Shown in pieces: positions 18,484 to 28,490 of a stretch of 64,000 bases of DNA (position 1 is its first letter; the number at the start of each line of letters is the position of its first letter). This DNA is from Rhodovastum atsumiense (GTDB taxonomy: Bacteria; Pseudomonadota; Alphaproteobacteria; Acetobacterales; Acetobacteraceae). Both the position numbers and the translations under genes were made by a program. The DNA lies in assembly GCF_937425535.1 (NCBI RefSeq), contig NZ_OW485601.1, forward strand, positions 4,881,501 through 4,945,500, given 5' to 3'. The notes below the pieces were generated by a model. That model worked only from the letters and a program-made list of their open reading frames with translations. It searched no databases and was not told the DNA's origin.

Positions 18484-18987
18484 CCGCCGTTGCCCTTGCT
18501 GAATGCACCCGCAACGAGTCAGGCCACCGCGATTTTGTCAACGGGCTGATAAGGCAAAGCCTGCACCGGGAATGCGGAAGAGCCCTTTTTCGAAGCCGAT
18601 TGACACCGGCTATCGCTCGCTCACCGGGACGGCCCGCCTGAAAGGAACGACTGCCCTCAACGCCGTCCGGGCCCTCATCGACGGTTCGTTCGCCCTCGCC
18701 TGAACCCCGCGGCAGCCAACCCGGTGAGCAATTAGAGGCTCGGAGGTCATCTCGGCAGAATGCCCCAGCCGCATCGTTCCGGCCAGAGACCGTGAACCTG
18801 ACAATGCCACAGGCTGGAATACGCCTTGCTCAAAGTAAGCATGCAAGCAGCAGGCAGAGTTTGCAACAGGCTTAGTTACGATTTTATAACTATTTGCCTT
18901 TAATTGCACTGGTTATAGCGTGCTGGCCTAACACTGGCGAGAACCCCGCAATACAGGCCCGCATCGCCGATTATATTTTTGGCAAGG
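18484..18987. other. IS debris upstream of the RTX gene
   Basis: No supported gene. It includes a motif near 18588-18610 (CCTTTTTCGA.GCCGATTGACAC) that recurs almost identically at 34395-34417 beside another IS end, so it is probably an old shared IS terminus. The last ~100 bp are AT-rich and may hold the promoter of the following gene. Confidence 0.45.
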
Positions 18988-20517
18988 ATGCGTCCAGTGG
19001 CAATTCAGCAGGTATATCCGAACCCAAGCGCGGGGAACCCTCGATTCAAATTCTACACCGGACGGGTTGTTAACGGGCAGGCTGAGGCGTACTCGAACAT
19101 CCCGGGAAATGGGACGGTTTCAGACTGGTCCATTGTACAATGGCACATGCAGAGCTTTCTGGACCCATCGGTAGTGATCTACAACGATACGAGGTATGCT
19201 GACCCCTATTTCGGCATGCCGATCTCCTCATGGACGAGCCCCGGCGACCATGCTGAGTTTTCAATATACCAGACTAATACTGGATATGTTTTTCACCTAC
19301 AGGACAACGGCGCCCCTGACGCCAACATTGAAGGAACTGGGCCGGGCGGCGCAAGTACTTACCTTAGCAACGAGTGGTCTGGTGACATCGTCGATTTTGG
19401 ACGCCAAGTTACTTACAGTCTCCGGGCGCGCATTTGCGAGGCATCGGGTGGCTACGGCTTTGTGGGTGCCGGTTTCGAGATTCAATATAACAATCCGACT
19501 CTGGGCGGATACGTAGATGGTGAGAAATCAGTTCTTGTCTATATGGGCGTGCAGCTGACAGGTGGCTATAGCGAATCTAAACCGCTTAATTACTTCAGCT
19601 ATAACACATCTGAATCTAGCATCACTGCCATTGACCAGTGTACTCTTGGAGGAGACGATTACCTACCCAGACAGACAGATTATGGCGATTTGCACACCCT
19701 GACCTACAACCTCAATGCCTACGTCGCCAAAGTTGTTTGTGATTTCCAAGCGGCAGGCCTTGCTACCGATGGCATGAAAGATTTATCAAACTGGAAGCTA
19801 ACAGGGATGTACTTGGGGCCAGAGGTATTTGATTCTAATTGCAGACTTGGCATAGACGTGGCTGATATCAATGTCGAGCGTGATAGCAATGCCACATTTA
19901 CAATGAACGACTACATAAAAAATCTAGCAACGTATTCGAGCGGCCCAGTCGCTGTTGGCATCACCTCTTATCCAATCTCCTATGCAGTTACAAACATAAC
20001 TACCAATGAGGCAGGAATTAAGCTCGGAAAGACTTATGACGGACCTGTAAACTACCTGAAATCGGAGTACGGTGATAACAGTGGGCACAATCTAGCAATT
20101 GGCGCGCAGCAAGCAGACTGCTGGATATACACAGGCGATGGCGATGATGCGATCGTGGCTCTCTCAGGAGACAATGTAATCGACGCGGGACGGGGGTCTA
20201 ACTGGCTTGTAGGAGGCAGCGGTAACGACGTATTCTTTGAGACAGCGAGCCCTGGACAAGCTACATGGAATACAATTGTTAATTTCCACCCAGGGGACAT
20301 GGTCACTATCTGGGACTTTCACACAGGTGGCTCCATGGATTGGCACGACGGTATGGGGGCAAGGGACTATGAAGGATTAACACTTGTTGCCTTGAATTCC
20401 AATGGAATTGGATGTAGCGTAACGCTGGCTGGACTTACAAATGTAGACCTCAAACACATCAAATATACTACTGGGAATACGGGAGGTCATGACTATATTC
20501 AAATAATCAATTGCTAG
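18988..20517 (+). CDS. RTX-type calcium-binding protein, probable type I secretion substrate
   Basis: 509 residues from ATG 18988; a TTG at 18979 is also possible. Residues ~1-330 form a beta-rich, Gly/Asn/Tyr-rich region without a recognised enzyme signature. Near ~375-420 lie imperfect RTX nonapeptides (GDGDDAIVALSGDNVIDAGRGSNWLVGGSGNDVFFE). These are followed by a FxPGD-like stretch and a C-terminal tail, as in hemolysin-type proteins exported by type I systems. There is no N-terminal signal peptide, as expected. GC is lower than in the flanks. Mobile DNA lies on both sides and no type I transporter is in the window. The function of the N-terminal region is unknown. Confidence 0.7.
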   Translation: MRPVAIQQVYPNPSAGNPRFKFYTGRVVNGQAEAYSNIPGNGTVSDWSIVQWHMQSFLDPSVVIYNDTRYADPYFGMPISSWTSPGDHAEFSIYQTNTGYVFHLQDNGAPDANIEGTGPGGASTYLSNEWSGDIVDFGRQVTYSLRARICEASGGYGFVGAGFEIQYNNPTLGGYVDGEKSVLVYMGVQLTGGYSESKPLNYFSYNTSESSITAIDQCTLGGDDYLPRQTDYGDLHTLTYNLNAYVAKVVCDFQAAGLATDGMKDLSNWKLTGMYLGPEVFDSNCRLGIDVADINVERDSNATFTMNDYIKNLATYSSGPVAVGITSYPISYAVTNITTNEAGIKLGKTYDGPVNYLKSEYGDNSGHNLAIGAQQADCWIYTGDGDDAIVALSGDNVIDAGRGSNWLVGGSGNDVFFETASPGQATWNTIVNFHPGDMVTIWDFHTGGSMDWHDGMGARDYEGLTLVALNSNGIGCSVTLAGLTNVDLKHIKYTTGNTGGHDYIQIINC

Positions 20518-20598
20518 AGGCGGTTCGAATTACTTGGGCACTTTTTGACGAGGTTCTCCATCCCCATCTGCTGAGCGGGGGATTGGGGGGAAGAGATA

Positions 20599-21844
20599 GT
20601 GGCCGATATCCGGGGTGGTGGGCGCGATCTGGATGCCTGGCTTGCGCTTTTTCTGAATGTGCTCGGGCGCAAGACGCGCCGGACCTGGCGCCCCTCTACC
20701 GGCGCGGGCTGCTTGGTCTGGGGGAGCGTAAGAGCCTGCAGCCCATGGCGGCGCGGCTTGGGTTGTCGAGGCACGACCAGTTGCAGCATTTCATCGCCAG
20801 CCCGGCCTGGGACGACGGCCCGCTGTGGACGGAGCTGGCGCACACGGGGGATCGGCTGGTGGGCGGGCCGGACGCCTATCTGGTAATCGACGACACGGTG
20901 CTACCGAAGAAGGGCGAGCTGTCGGTCGGCGTCGCGCGGCAATACTGCGGGCCGCTGGGCAAGAGGGCGAACTGCCAGGCGTTGGTGTCGCTGACGCTCG
21001 CGCAGGGGGAGGTGCCGGTGCCGTCAGCCTGCGGCTGTTCCTGCCGGAGACCTGGACCGATGATCCCGAACGCTGCGCTGGAGCGGGCGTGCCTGAGGCG
21101 CGGATCGTTGCCTGCAGCAAGGGCGAGATCGCGTTGGCCGAGCTGGATCGTCTGCGCGCGGCCGGGGGGCGGTTCGGGGCTGTTCTGGCCGACGCGGGCT
21201 ACGGTGCCAGTGCCGCGTTCCGGCGGGGGCTGGACGCGCGCGGGTTGCCGTGGGCGGTTGGCATTCCACGCAACCAGAAGGTTTACCGCTGCGGCGTGCA
21301 GCTTATCCCGCCGACCGGGCGCAAGTGCCGTCCCGTGCCAGACGAGGAGCCGCGGCTGGCCGAGGGGATCCTGGCCGGGCGGCGGTGGCGGCGCGTGACG
21401 TGGCGGCAGGGTACCAAGGGAGCGCTCGCCGTGCGCTGGGCCGCGATGCGCATCCGCGTCGGCGACGGTCCGACTTTCGCCAACAACCGGCACCTGCCGG
21501 GGGTGGAAGCCTGGCTGGTCGGCGAGTGGCGCCCGGGCGGCGAGCGCAAATACCACCTGAGCAACTTGCCGCTCCGGACGTCGCTGAAGACGCTCGCCGC
21601 AACCATCAAGGCGCGCTGGGTCTGCGAGCAGGCACACCAGCAGCTCAAGCAGGAACTGGGGTTCGGCCACTTCGAGGGGCGTTCCTGGACCGGGCTGCAT
21701 CGCCACGCCCTGATGACCTGCATCGCCTTCGCCTACCTGCAGCATTTGCGCCTCGCCGAGCACCGTCGGACGAGGCCGGGGAAAAATCAGCCCTCTCGTT
21801 TCGGGACCGCCGTCGTCGCCGGAGCTATGCGAGAAACTGGGTGA
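20599..21844 (+). pseudogene. IS701-family transposase with two frameshifts
   Basis: Three frames must be joined. MADIRGGGRDLDAWLALFLNVLGRKTRRTW runs to ~20690. Next comes RGLLGLGERKSLQPMAARLGLSRHDQLQHFIASPAWDD..LVIDDTVLPKKG, with the first Asp, to ~21020. Last is LRLFLPETWTDDPERC...VLADAGYG...HLSNLP...WVCEQAHQQLKQELGFGHFEGRSWTGLHRHALM. The order and spacing are those of IS701-family DDE proteins. The 3' end overlaps the left end of the next IS256, which probably truncated it. Confidence 0.8.
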
Positions 21845-21917
21845 CGACGGCCTGAGAGAGGCGGCGTATCGAGGCTGGTGACGAGCCTGCCAGAACCTCC
21901 CGAAGGAGCGATACGCC

Positions 21918-22972
21918 ATGACGAGCCATACCAGGGTTGTTGCCCTCCGTCAGCCCGATGATGTGGATGACCCGCTGACAGCGGTGCTGAGGAGCGGCGC
22001 CCGGCGGCTGTTGGCCCAGGCTGTGGAAGCGGAAGCCGAAGCGTTCCTTGCCGAGATGAGTGGCTTGCGCCTGCCGGACGGACGCGAGCGGCTGGTGCGG
22101 CACGGGTATGGGCCCGAACGCCTGGTGCAGACCGGCATCGGGCCGGTTCCGGTGCGGCGGGTGAAGCTGCGCGATCGCGGCGCCGCGTCCGAAGCGGAAC
22201 GGATCCGCTTCACCTCGGCGCTGCTGCCGCGCTGGGCGCGGCGGACGCGCAGCCTGGATGCGCTGTTGCCGATCCTTTACCTCCGGGGGGTCTCGATGGG
22301 CGATTTCCAGGAAGCGCTGACGGCGCTGCTCGGCCCGGAGGCACCGAACCTGTCGCCGGCGGTCATTGGCCGCCTGCGGGACGAATGGCAGGCCGACTAT
22401 ACGTGCTGGCAACGCCGCGACCTGTCGGCCCGGCACTACGTCTATCTCTGGGCTGACGGCGTCTACCTGCAGGCGCGCATGGAGCCGCAGGCCGAGTGCA
22501 TGCTGGTGCTGATCGGTGCGACCCCCGAGGGCAAAAAGGAACTCGTGGGCTTTCAGGTCGGGATGCGTGAGAGCGCGCAGAGCTGGCGCGAACTGCTGGT
22601 CGACCTCAAGGCCCGCGGCCTGGCGGTCGCGCCGCGGGGGGCCACCGGGGATGGAAGTCTCGGCTTCTGGAAGGCCCTGGAGGAGGTGTTTCCGACTACC
22701 CGGCACCAGCGTTGCTGGGTGCATAAAACCGCCAATATCCTCGACAAGCTGCCCAAGTCGGTTCAGCCCGCGGTGAAGCATGACCTGCGTGAAATCTGGC
22801 AGGCCCCCGACCGTGCCACCGCCGAGGACGCCATGGATACGTTCGCCGAGAAATATGCGGCGAAATACGCCAAGGCCGTTGCCTGCCTGCTCAAAGATCG
22901 TGACGCACTGCTGACCTTCTACGACTTCCCAGCCGAACACTGGGACCACCTGCGCACCTCCAACCCGATTGA
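21918..22972 (+). pseudogene. IS256-family transposase, N-terminal 351 codons
   Basis: Starts MTSHTRVVALRQPDDVDDPLTAVLRSGARRLLAQAVEAEAEAFL. DDE motifs are WADGVYLQAR and ATGDGSLGFW. The last intact codons are HLRTSNPI, and the following GAA (the presumed catalytic Glu of NPIES) is cut after GA by the recombinase element. Joined to 32239-32356 and 34267-34362, the product is 422 residues, ending EVIEAPVQTAA, a normal family length. Confidence 0.85.
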
Positions 22973-23071
22973 GAAGGGATGGCAACGGGACCGCTCAGTG
23001 CGACGTTCTTGTCGAACCGCGGCTGGGCCATGGGGCCCTGCGCGCCTTGGTCAGATGGATGGCGAGCCGCC

Positions 23072-23407
23072 ATGGGCAGTCCGAGGCAGAGGGAGATCCG
23101 GTGGCGAGACCTGCCGCGCGAGCGACGGCGACGCCTGACCGTACTGATCGGCAAGCTGGTTCGCCGGCGCCTCGCGGCAGTGATCGATCCGGAGACTGGC
23201 CATGAGCGCGAGCCCGCCGAGTGCCGCCCCATTGCCTGCGGACAAGATCCAGGCCCGGCATCGCGAGCGACAGGCGGTCGTCTATGTCCGGCAATCGACG
23301 GTGCGCCAAGTGCTGCAGCACCAGGAGTCCACGCGCCTGCAGTACGCGCTGACCGACCGGGCCCGCCAACTCGGGTGGAGCCAGGAGCAGGTGGTGGTTA
23401 TCGATGA
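23072..23407 (+). CDS. Small hypothetical protein upstream of the recombinase (uncertain)
   Basis: Frame starting MGSPRQREIRWRDLPRERRRRLTVLIGKLVRRRLAAV. The first ~45 residues look like a short basic helical protein of the kind often found directly before such recombinase genes. The frame then overlaps the recombinase start by 206 bases, where its content is unconvincing. ATG 22979 in the same frame is an alternative start. It could act as an accessory DNA-binding factor, but this is inference. Confidence 0.35.
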   Translation: MGSPRQREIRWRDLPRERRRRLTVLIGKLVRRRLAAVIDPETGHEREPAECRPIACGQDPGPASRATGGRLCPAIDGAPSAAAPGVHAPAVRADRPGPPTRVEPGAGGGYR

Positions 23408-24077
23408 CGATCTTGGCCGCTCGGCGGCATCCACCCTGCATCGTCCCGGCTTCCAGCGCCTCGTTGCCGAGGTGGGACTCGGCCACGTGGGTCTGGTGCT
23501 CGGCATTGAGGTCTCGCGTCTGGCTCGTTCCTGCCGCGACTGGCATCAGCTGCTGGAGATGTGCGCCCTGTTCGACACGCTCATTGCGGATGCGGACGGA
23601 GTGTACGACGCTGCCAATTTTAACGACCGCCTTCTGCTGGGGTTGAAGGGCACGATGTCGGAGGCGGAGCTGCATATCCTCAAGGCGCGCATGCATGAGG
23701 GTCGTCGTACCAAGGCGGCACGCGGTGACCTCGTCATGGGACTGCCACGCGGCTACGTGCTGCGTCCCTCGGGGGAGGTCGCGCTTGATCCGGACGAACA
23801 GGTCCAGTCGACGGTTCGGCTGGTGTTTGACCTATTCGAGCGTCGCCGCTCGACCCGAGGTGTGCTGCAGTACTTGGTTGAGCACGACATTCAGCTGCCG
23901 GACCGCGTGCGCTCCGGGTTGCACAAGGGTGAGGTCTGCTGGGGTCGACCAAACCAGGCGACCATCGGTGACATGCTGCGCCACCCGGCCTATGCTGGAG
24001 CCTATGTCTATGGTCGGCGCCGGATGGAGCGCAGGTACCAGCTGCCCGGTAAGCCGCATAGCGGGCGGCGTGTTGTC
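23202..24077 (+). pseudogene. Large serine recombinase, segment 1 (residues 1-292)
   Basis: Resolvase catalytic domain with the nucleophile Ser32 in AVVYVRQSTVRQ. The active-site region LGIEVSRLARSCRDWHQLLEMCALFDTLIADADGVYD follows, then LLGLKGTMSEAELHILKARM, then the Recombinase domain (LPRGYVLRPSGEVALDPDEQVQ...IGDMLRHPAYAGAYVYGRRR). The segment ends at GRRVV, where an IS256 begins after the 8-bp sequence GTGTTGTC. The full gene resumes at 25468, 28491 and 32158 and reads 701 residues when the IS and one duplication each are removed. As it stands the gene is interrupted and should not make the full enzyme. Confidence 0.88.
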
Positions 24078-25459
24078 GATCGTGTCCCGGGGAGTGGTGT
24101 AGGAGCGGCGCCCCCCGAGGGAGTGGCCATGGCCTGATCACCGGGTAGGTTTGGGTTGTCACGACCACGTAACCTAACCCGGAGACCGACCATGACCGCC
24201 GACACGATCGCCCTTACCGAGTTGCTTGAGAAGGGGGCGGAGACCGACCTACTGCGCGAGATGCTCAGCTTCATGGTGCACCGGCTGATGGACGCCGAGG
24301 TGTCGCAACTCTGCGGAGCCGGACACGGCGAGCGCAGCCCCGAGCGCACCAACCAGCGCAATGGCACCCGGTCGCGACCCTGGGACACACGGGCGGGCCG
24401 CCTGGACGTCAGGATCCCGAAGCTGCGTCACGGCTCTTACTTTCCCAGCTTCCTTGAGCCGCGGCGCACCGCCGAGCGGGCGCTGGCGGCGGTGATCCAG
24501 GAAGCCTATGTCCACGGTGTCTCGACGCGCAGCGTGGATGACCTGGTCAAAGCGCTCGGCCTGGAGGGTGTTTCCAAAAGCGAGGTCAGCCGCATCTGCG
24601 CCGAACTCGATGGCCAGGTGGCGGCGTTCCGCAACCGGCCGATCGAGGGCGATTGGCCATATCTGTGGATCGACGCCACCTACGTGAAGACGCGTGAGGC
24701 CGGTCGGGTGGTCTCGACGGCGGTGATAATCGCTGTGGGGGTGAACACCGACGGCCGCCGCGAAGTGCTTGGCCTGGCGACCGGCCCGTCGGAGGCGGAG
24801 ACCTTCTGGACCGACTTCCTGCGCTCCCTGACCCGGCGCGGCCTGCGCGGGGTCAAGTTGGTGATCTCGGACGCCCACGAGGGGCTGAAGGCGGCCGCGG
24901 CCAAGACGCTGCGCGCCACCTGGCAGCGCTGCCGGGTTCATTTCATGCGCAACGCACTGGCCTATGTCGGCGCCACGCAGCGGCCGATGGTGATCGCCCT
25001 GCTCAAGACCATCTTCGCCCAGCCCGACCGTGCCGCCGCCCAGGCACAATGGCGCGACGTCACCGACCGGCTGCGGGGGCAGTTCCCCAAACTGGCCGCC
25101 TTCCTGGAGGCCGCCGAGGCCGACGTGCTGGCCTACATGGACTTTCCCAAAACGCACTGGAGCAAGCTGCACAGCACCAACCCGCTCGAACGCCTCAATG
25201 CCGAGGTCAAGCGCCGCTGCGATGTCGTCGGCATCTTTCCTAACGATGCCGCAGTCATTCGCCTCGTCGGCGCGCTGCTGATGGAGCAGAACGACGAATG
25301 GGCGGTCCAGCGGCGCTATATGCCTCTGGAGGCGCTGGCCCCTATGGGCAATACTGAGCTCGTCAAGCTGCCCGCCGTCGCAGCCTGACCGCGGCAAACC
25401 CAGATCGCCGGAGACAGGCCCGCCACCGCCGCTCCTACACCACTCCCCGGGACACGATC
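24078..25459 (+). mobile_element. IS256-family element (1382 bp), 8-bp duplication
   Basis: Perfect ~33-bp terminal inverted repeats (outermost GATCGTGTCCCGGGGAG) and an 8-bp direct repeat GTGTTGTC at 24070-24077 and 25460-25467. It inserted into the serine recombinase gene. Same element type as 1-1046. Confidence 0.95.
24192..25388 (+). CDS. IS256-family transposase
   Basis: 398 residues from ATG 24192 (upstream GGAGACC). DDE motifs are LWIDATYVKTR, VISDAHEGLK and STNPLERLNAEVKRR; the Cys/His-containing WQRCRVHFMRNAL block is also present. The gene is complete with intact flanking ends, so the element may still move. Confidence 0.92.
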   Translation: MTADTIALTELLEKGAETDLLREMLSFMVHRLMDAEVSQLCGAGHGERSPERTNQRNGTRSRPWDTRAGRLDVRIPKLRHGSYFPSFLEPRRTAERALAAVIQEAYVHGVSTRSVDDLVKALGLEGVSKSEVSRICAELDGQVAAFRNRPIEGDWPYLWIDATYVKTREAGRVVSTAVIIAVGVNTDGRREVLGLATGPSEAETFWTDFLRSLTRRGLRGVKLVISDAHEGLKAAAAKTLRATWQRCRVHFMRNALAYVGATQRPMVIALLKTIFAQPDRAAAQAQWRDVTDRLRGQFPKLAAFLEAAEADVLAYMDFPKTHWSKLHSTNPLERLNAEVKRRCDVVGIFPNDAAVIRLVGALLMEQNDEWAVQRRYMPLEALAPMGNTELVKLPAVAA

Positions 25460-25467
25460 GTGTTGTC

Positions 25468-26255
25468 CGTTCGCCGGAGCAATGGGCGGTGCTGCGCCGA
25501 GATTGTTGGCCGGCCTATATCGATTGGGAAACCTACGCGCGCAACCAAGAGCAAATGGCCGCGAACCGTACGAAAAATAGCGGCGTCCCACGAGGTGGTC
25601 CGGCCCTGTTGGGCGGCATCATTCGTTGTGGTCGGTGTGGCCGGCGTATGTCGGTTGGCTATCACAATAATAGCCACGAAGCACGCTACCAGTGTTGCCA
25701 GCTGGCAAGTACCTATGGCGGACCGCGATGCCAGTCGGTCAGCGCCCAACCAGTGGATGACTTGGTCAGCGAGCTGATCCTGGCGGCCCTCACGCCGTCC
25801 GCAATCGATGTCAGCCTGCAGCTGGCTGAAGACATCGAACTTGAGCACGCCGAGCGGCAACGACACTGGGCACAGCGCCTGGAACGGGCACGTTACGAGA
25901 CCACGCTTGCACGCCGGCGCTATGAGGTGGTGGATCCCGAGAACCGCCTGGTGGCGCGCACGCTGGAGCGGGACTGGGAGACGGCGCTTGCCGCCGAACA
26001 GGCATTGCAGGCCGAGCATGATCGTGAGCTGGCACGCCAGCCCGCTCGGCTACAGGCAACGGAGATGGAAGCGATCCGACACTTGGCCGAGGACGTGCCT
26101 GCGCTGTGGCGCGCGCCGACCGCGACGGCGGCCGACCGCCAGATGATCACACGCCTGATGCTGGAGCAGGTCGCGGTGCGTGTGGATGGCAATAGCGAGC
26201 ATGTGGAGCTTGCATGTGATTGGGCAGGCGGTCCGCAGACCCACCATACACTGAT
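25468..26255 (+). pseudogene. Large serine recombinase, segment 2
   Basis: Continues segment 1 exactly in frame (VV-RSPEQWAVLRRDCWPAYIDWETYARNQEQM). It contains the recombinase zinc ribbon (IIRCGRCGRRMSVGYH...RYQCCQLASTYGGPRCQSV). A long coiled-coil-like helical region follows (EHAERQRHWAQRLERARYETTLARRRYEVV...ALQAEHDRELARQ), then EQVAVRVDGNSEHVELACDW. It stops inside HHTLI at the next IS (26256), whose 5-bp duplication is CTGAT. Confidence 0.88.
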
Positions 26256-26303
26256 CTCGACTTTCGCCATTTTCGGGATGCTCGCTGCGGCTGACGGATG
26301 GGG

Positions 26304-26945
26304 TCACTTGAAGGCGACGCGATCCAGAAGCCGGTTGTCGAGAGCGTCACGGTAGACCTCGGCGGCGAAGCGGCTTTCGTCGGCTGCGCCTGCCTGATCC
26401 GACCGGCATGAGACCTGCCCGCCGGTGACCAGCTTGTCGATAGTCTGCTGCTGCACCGGCACGATCAAGCCATTGGTCATGGCGAAGCAGTCTGGCTGCA
26501 AGATCCGGGCGGCGAATACCCAGCCGTTTGCAACGCTCGCCTGCATGCCTTCGTCGATCAGCCACAGCGCGGATCCATTCCGAAGATCGCTCACCATGAG
26601 GCCGGTGACGTCGTGGCGGCGCTCGACACGCCAAAGCGAGAAGCGGGCCAGACGCAATGCCTCGAGCGTGAGTGCCTCATCGGAACCGACCGGCAGCGGG
26701 GTGGCACGCGCGTAGCGGTCGATGGCGCGCGAACGACCTGCCCTGGCAGTGTAAAGAGCAAACTCGTAGAGCACCGAGAGCTCCTTGACGTCGTCGACAA
26801 CCAGCGATGGCCCGGCCCGCATTCCCAGGCGCCGCGCCTGGTCGAGCATCGTGTCCGCGGCCAGGAACCGCAGCGCGGCCCTGTGATGGTCGGTAGTGAT
26901 CGCGCGCAGGCGGCGATACCGATGGAGGATTTCCCGGCGTGTCAT
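26304..26945 (-). CDS. Passenger gene: uncharacterised protein inside the IS
   Basis: 213 residues from ATG 26945, beginning MTRREILHRYRRLRAITTDHHRAALRFLAADTMLDQARRLG. Recognisable blocks are SLVVDDVKELSVLYEFALYTARAGRSRAIDRYARA, then SDEALTLEALRLARFSLWRVERRHDVTGLMVSDLRNGSALWLIDEGM. It resembles, from memory, chromosomal hypothetical proteins of Acetobacteraceae rather than any transposition protein. No catalytic motif or membrane segment is evident. It is transcribed away from the transposase. Because it lies inside a target-duplication-bounded element, it has been mobilised as cargo. Confidence 0.7.
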   Translation of the reverse strand: MTRREILHRYRRLRAITTDHHRAALRFLAADTMLDQARRLGMRAGPSLVVDDVKELSVLYEFALYTARAGRSRAIDRYARATPLPVGSDEALTLEALRLARFSLWRVERRHDVTGLMVSDLRNGSALWLIDEGMQASVANGWVFAARILQPDCFAMTNGLIVPVQQQTIDKLVTGGQVSCRSDQAGAADESRFAAEVYRDALDNRLLDRVAFK

Positions 26946-27092
26946 TCCTGCCTCCCGAGGCGACAAGCTCACGCAACGCGACCGGCGCGACAGGACGGCG
27001 CAACGCCGGTGACCCGATTTTGAGAGACGCCGGGATTCCCCGCCAGCCCGTCTGTGCCGAAGCTTGCCAGCGCGTCGTACGGGGAGAACCAG

Positions 27093-28469
27093 ATGTCGGC
27101 AACTGACGCCGGGGGGTTCGCAGCAGGCAGGCTGGGAACCTGGATGCAGCCATTCGAGGCGGCGTTCACCGCGCCGACCTGGCAGCGCGTGCTGGTCCTG
27201 GTGGCGGGCGCGATCCTCGTCCCGGGTCGGCGGACGATCGCGTCCGTGCTGCGCGTCATGGGACTGGGCCAGGTCCGACGCTTCAGCAACTACCACCGCG
27301 TGCTGAGCCGCAACACATGGTCCGACCGCTGGTTGTCTGGCTGCCTGCTCCGCCTCCTCGTCGACACCTTCGTCCCGAAGGGCGAGCCGGTCGTGATCGG
27401 CCCCGACGACACGATCGAGCGGCGATGGGGGATCAAAATCAAGGCACGTGGCATTTACCGCGATCCGGTACGCTCCTCACGCGGCCATTTCGTCAAGGCG
27501 AGCGGCCTGCGCTGGCTTTCGTTCATGGTGCTGCCTGAGATCCCGTGGGCCGGGCGCGTCTGGGCGCTGCCATTCCTGACCATCTTGGCCCCCTCGCTGC
27601 GGTATTGGCAGACGCACAGGCCGGGAGAGCGCCAGTACAAAAAGCTCACCGATTGGGCGCGGCAGGGTCTGATCCAGGCGGCCCTCTGGCTCCCGGACCG
27701 GCGCGTCATCGGCGTCGGCGACGCCAGCTTCGCTGCCATCGAGCTGCTCAACGACGTGCGCCCTTGGGTCACCATGATCACCCGCCTGCGGCTCGACGCC
27801 GGACTTTACCACCCACCACCGCGGCGAAGGCCCGGCCAGCGCGGGCGCCCGCGCCTCGTCGGCAAGCGCCAACCCACATTGAAGCAACGCCTCGCCAACC
27901 CGAGAACACGCTGGTGTCCTCTGCAGGTGACCGGATGGTATGGTCGTGGCGAAAGAACCCTCGAGATCGTCTCCGGCACCGCCCTATGGCACAAGCCCGG
28001 CCACCGCGTTCCGATCCGCTACGTCCTGGTGCGCGACCCGAAGGGCAAACTCGAGCCGCAAGCGTTCCTCTGCACCGACCTCCAGGCTGATCCGCTCGAC
28101 ATCCTCCGTTGGTTTGTTCGCCGCTGGTCGGTCGAGGTCACTTTTTCCGAGGTCCGTCGTCACCTCGGCGTCGAAACCCAACGGCAGTGGTCCGACCTGG
28201 CGATCGCCCGTACCACGCCGTTCCTGCTCAGCTTGTTTTCGCTGGTCACGCTGTGGGCCAATAACCTGTACGCCACGCGCCCACCTGCGGTTCGGCTCGC
28301 GAGCTGGTACCGGAAATCACTGCCAACCTTCAGCGACGCCCTTGCCGCCGTGCGGCGGCAGCTATGGACTCATGGCAATTTACGAGGGTCCCGGCAGATG
28401 TTCGATCCGACAAAAATTCCTGCAGCCACACTCAACACCTTGATAGACTTGGCCTGCTACGCCGCTTGA
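27093..28469 (+). CDS. IS701-like DDE transposase
   Basis: 458 residues. ATG 27093 is preferred over GTG 27054 because GGGGAGAA precedes it. DDE candidates are VVIGPDDTIERRWG, VIGVGDASFAAIELL and the Glu of WSVEVTFSEVRRHLGVE. The N-terminal block is PTWQRVLVLVAGAILVPGRRTIASVLRVMG. Family placement (IS701/IS4-like) is by general pattern; length and motif order fit. Intact, ending close to the element border. Confidence 0.8.
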   Translation: MSATDAGGFAAGRLGTWMQPFEAAFTAPTWQRVLVLVAGAILVPGRRTIASVLRVMGLGQVRRFSNYHRVLSRNTWSDRWLSGCLLRLLVDTFVPKGEPVVIGPDDTIERRWGIKIKARGIYRDPVRSSRGHFVKASGLRWLSFMVLPEIPWAGRVWALPFLTILAPSLRYWQTHRPGERQYKKLTDWARQGLIQAALWLPDRRVIGVGDASFAAIELLNDVRPWVTMITRLRLDAGLYHPPPRRRPGQRGRPRLVGKRQPTLKQRLANPRTRWCPLQVTGWYGRGERTLEIVSGTALWHKPGHRVPIRYVLVRDPKGKLEPQAFLCTDLQADPLDILRWFVRRWSVEVTFSEVRRHLGVETQRQWSDLAIARTTPFLLSLFSLVTLWANNLYATRPPAVRLASWYRKSLPTFSDALAAVRRQLWTHGNLRGSRQMFDPTKIPAATLNTLIDLACYAA

Positions 28470-28490
28470 AATGGCGAATGTCCAGCTGAT

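Larger units (their letters stand above)
26256..28485 (+). mobile_element. IS701-like element (2230 bp) with a passenger gene, 5-bp duplication
   Basis: Direct repeat CTGAT at 26251-26255 and 28486-28490. Inverted ends CT(C/G)GAC(T/A)TTCGCCATTT start at both borders. Removal restores HHTLIRPVRCFEQL in the recombinase. It contains a plus-strand transposase ending 16 bp from the right border and, divergently, an unrelated gene ending 48 bp from the left border. Confidence 0.88.
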
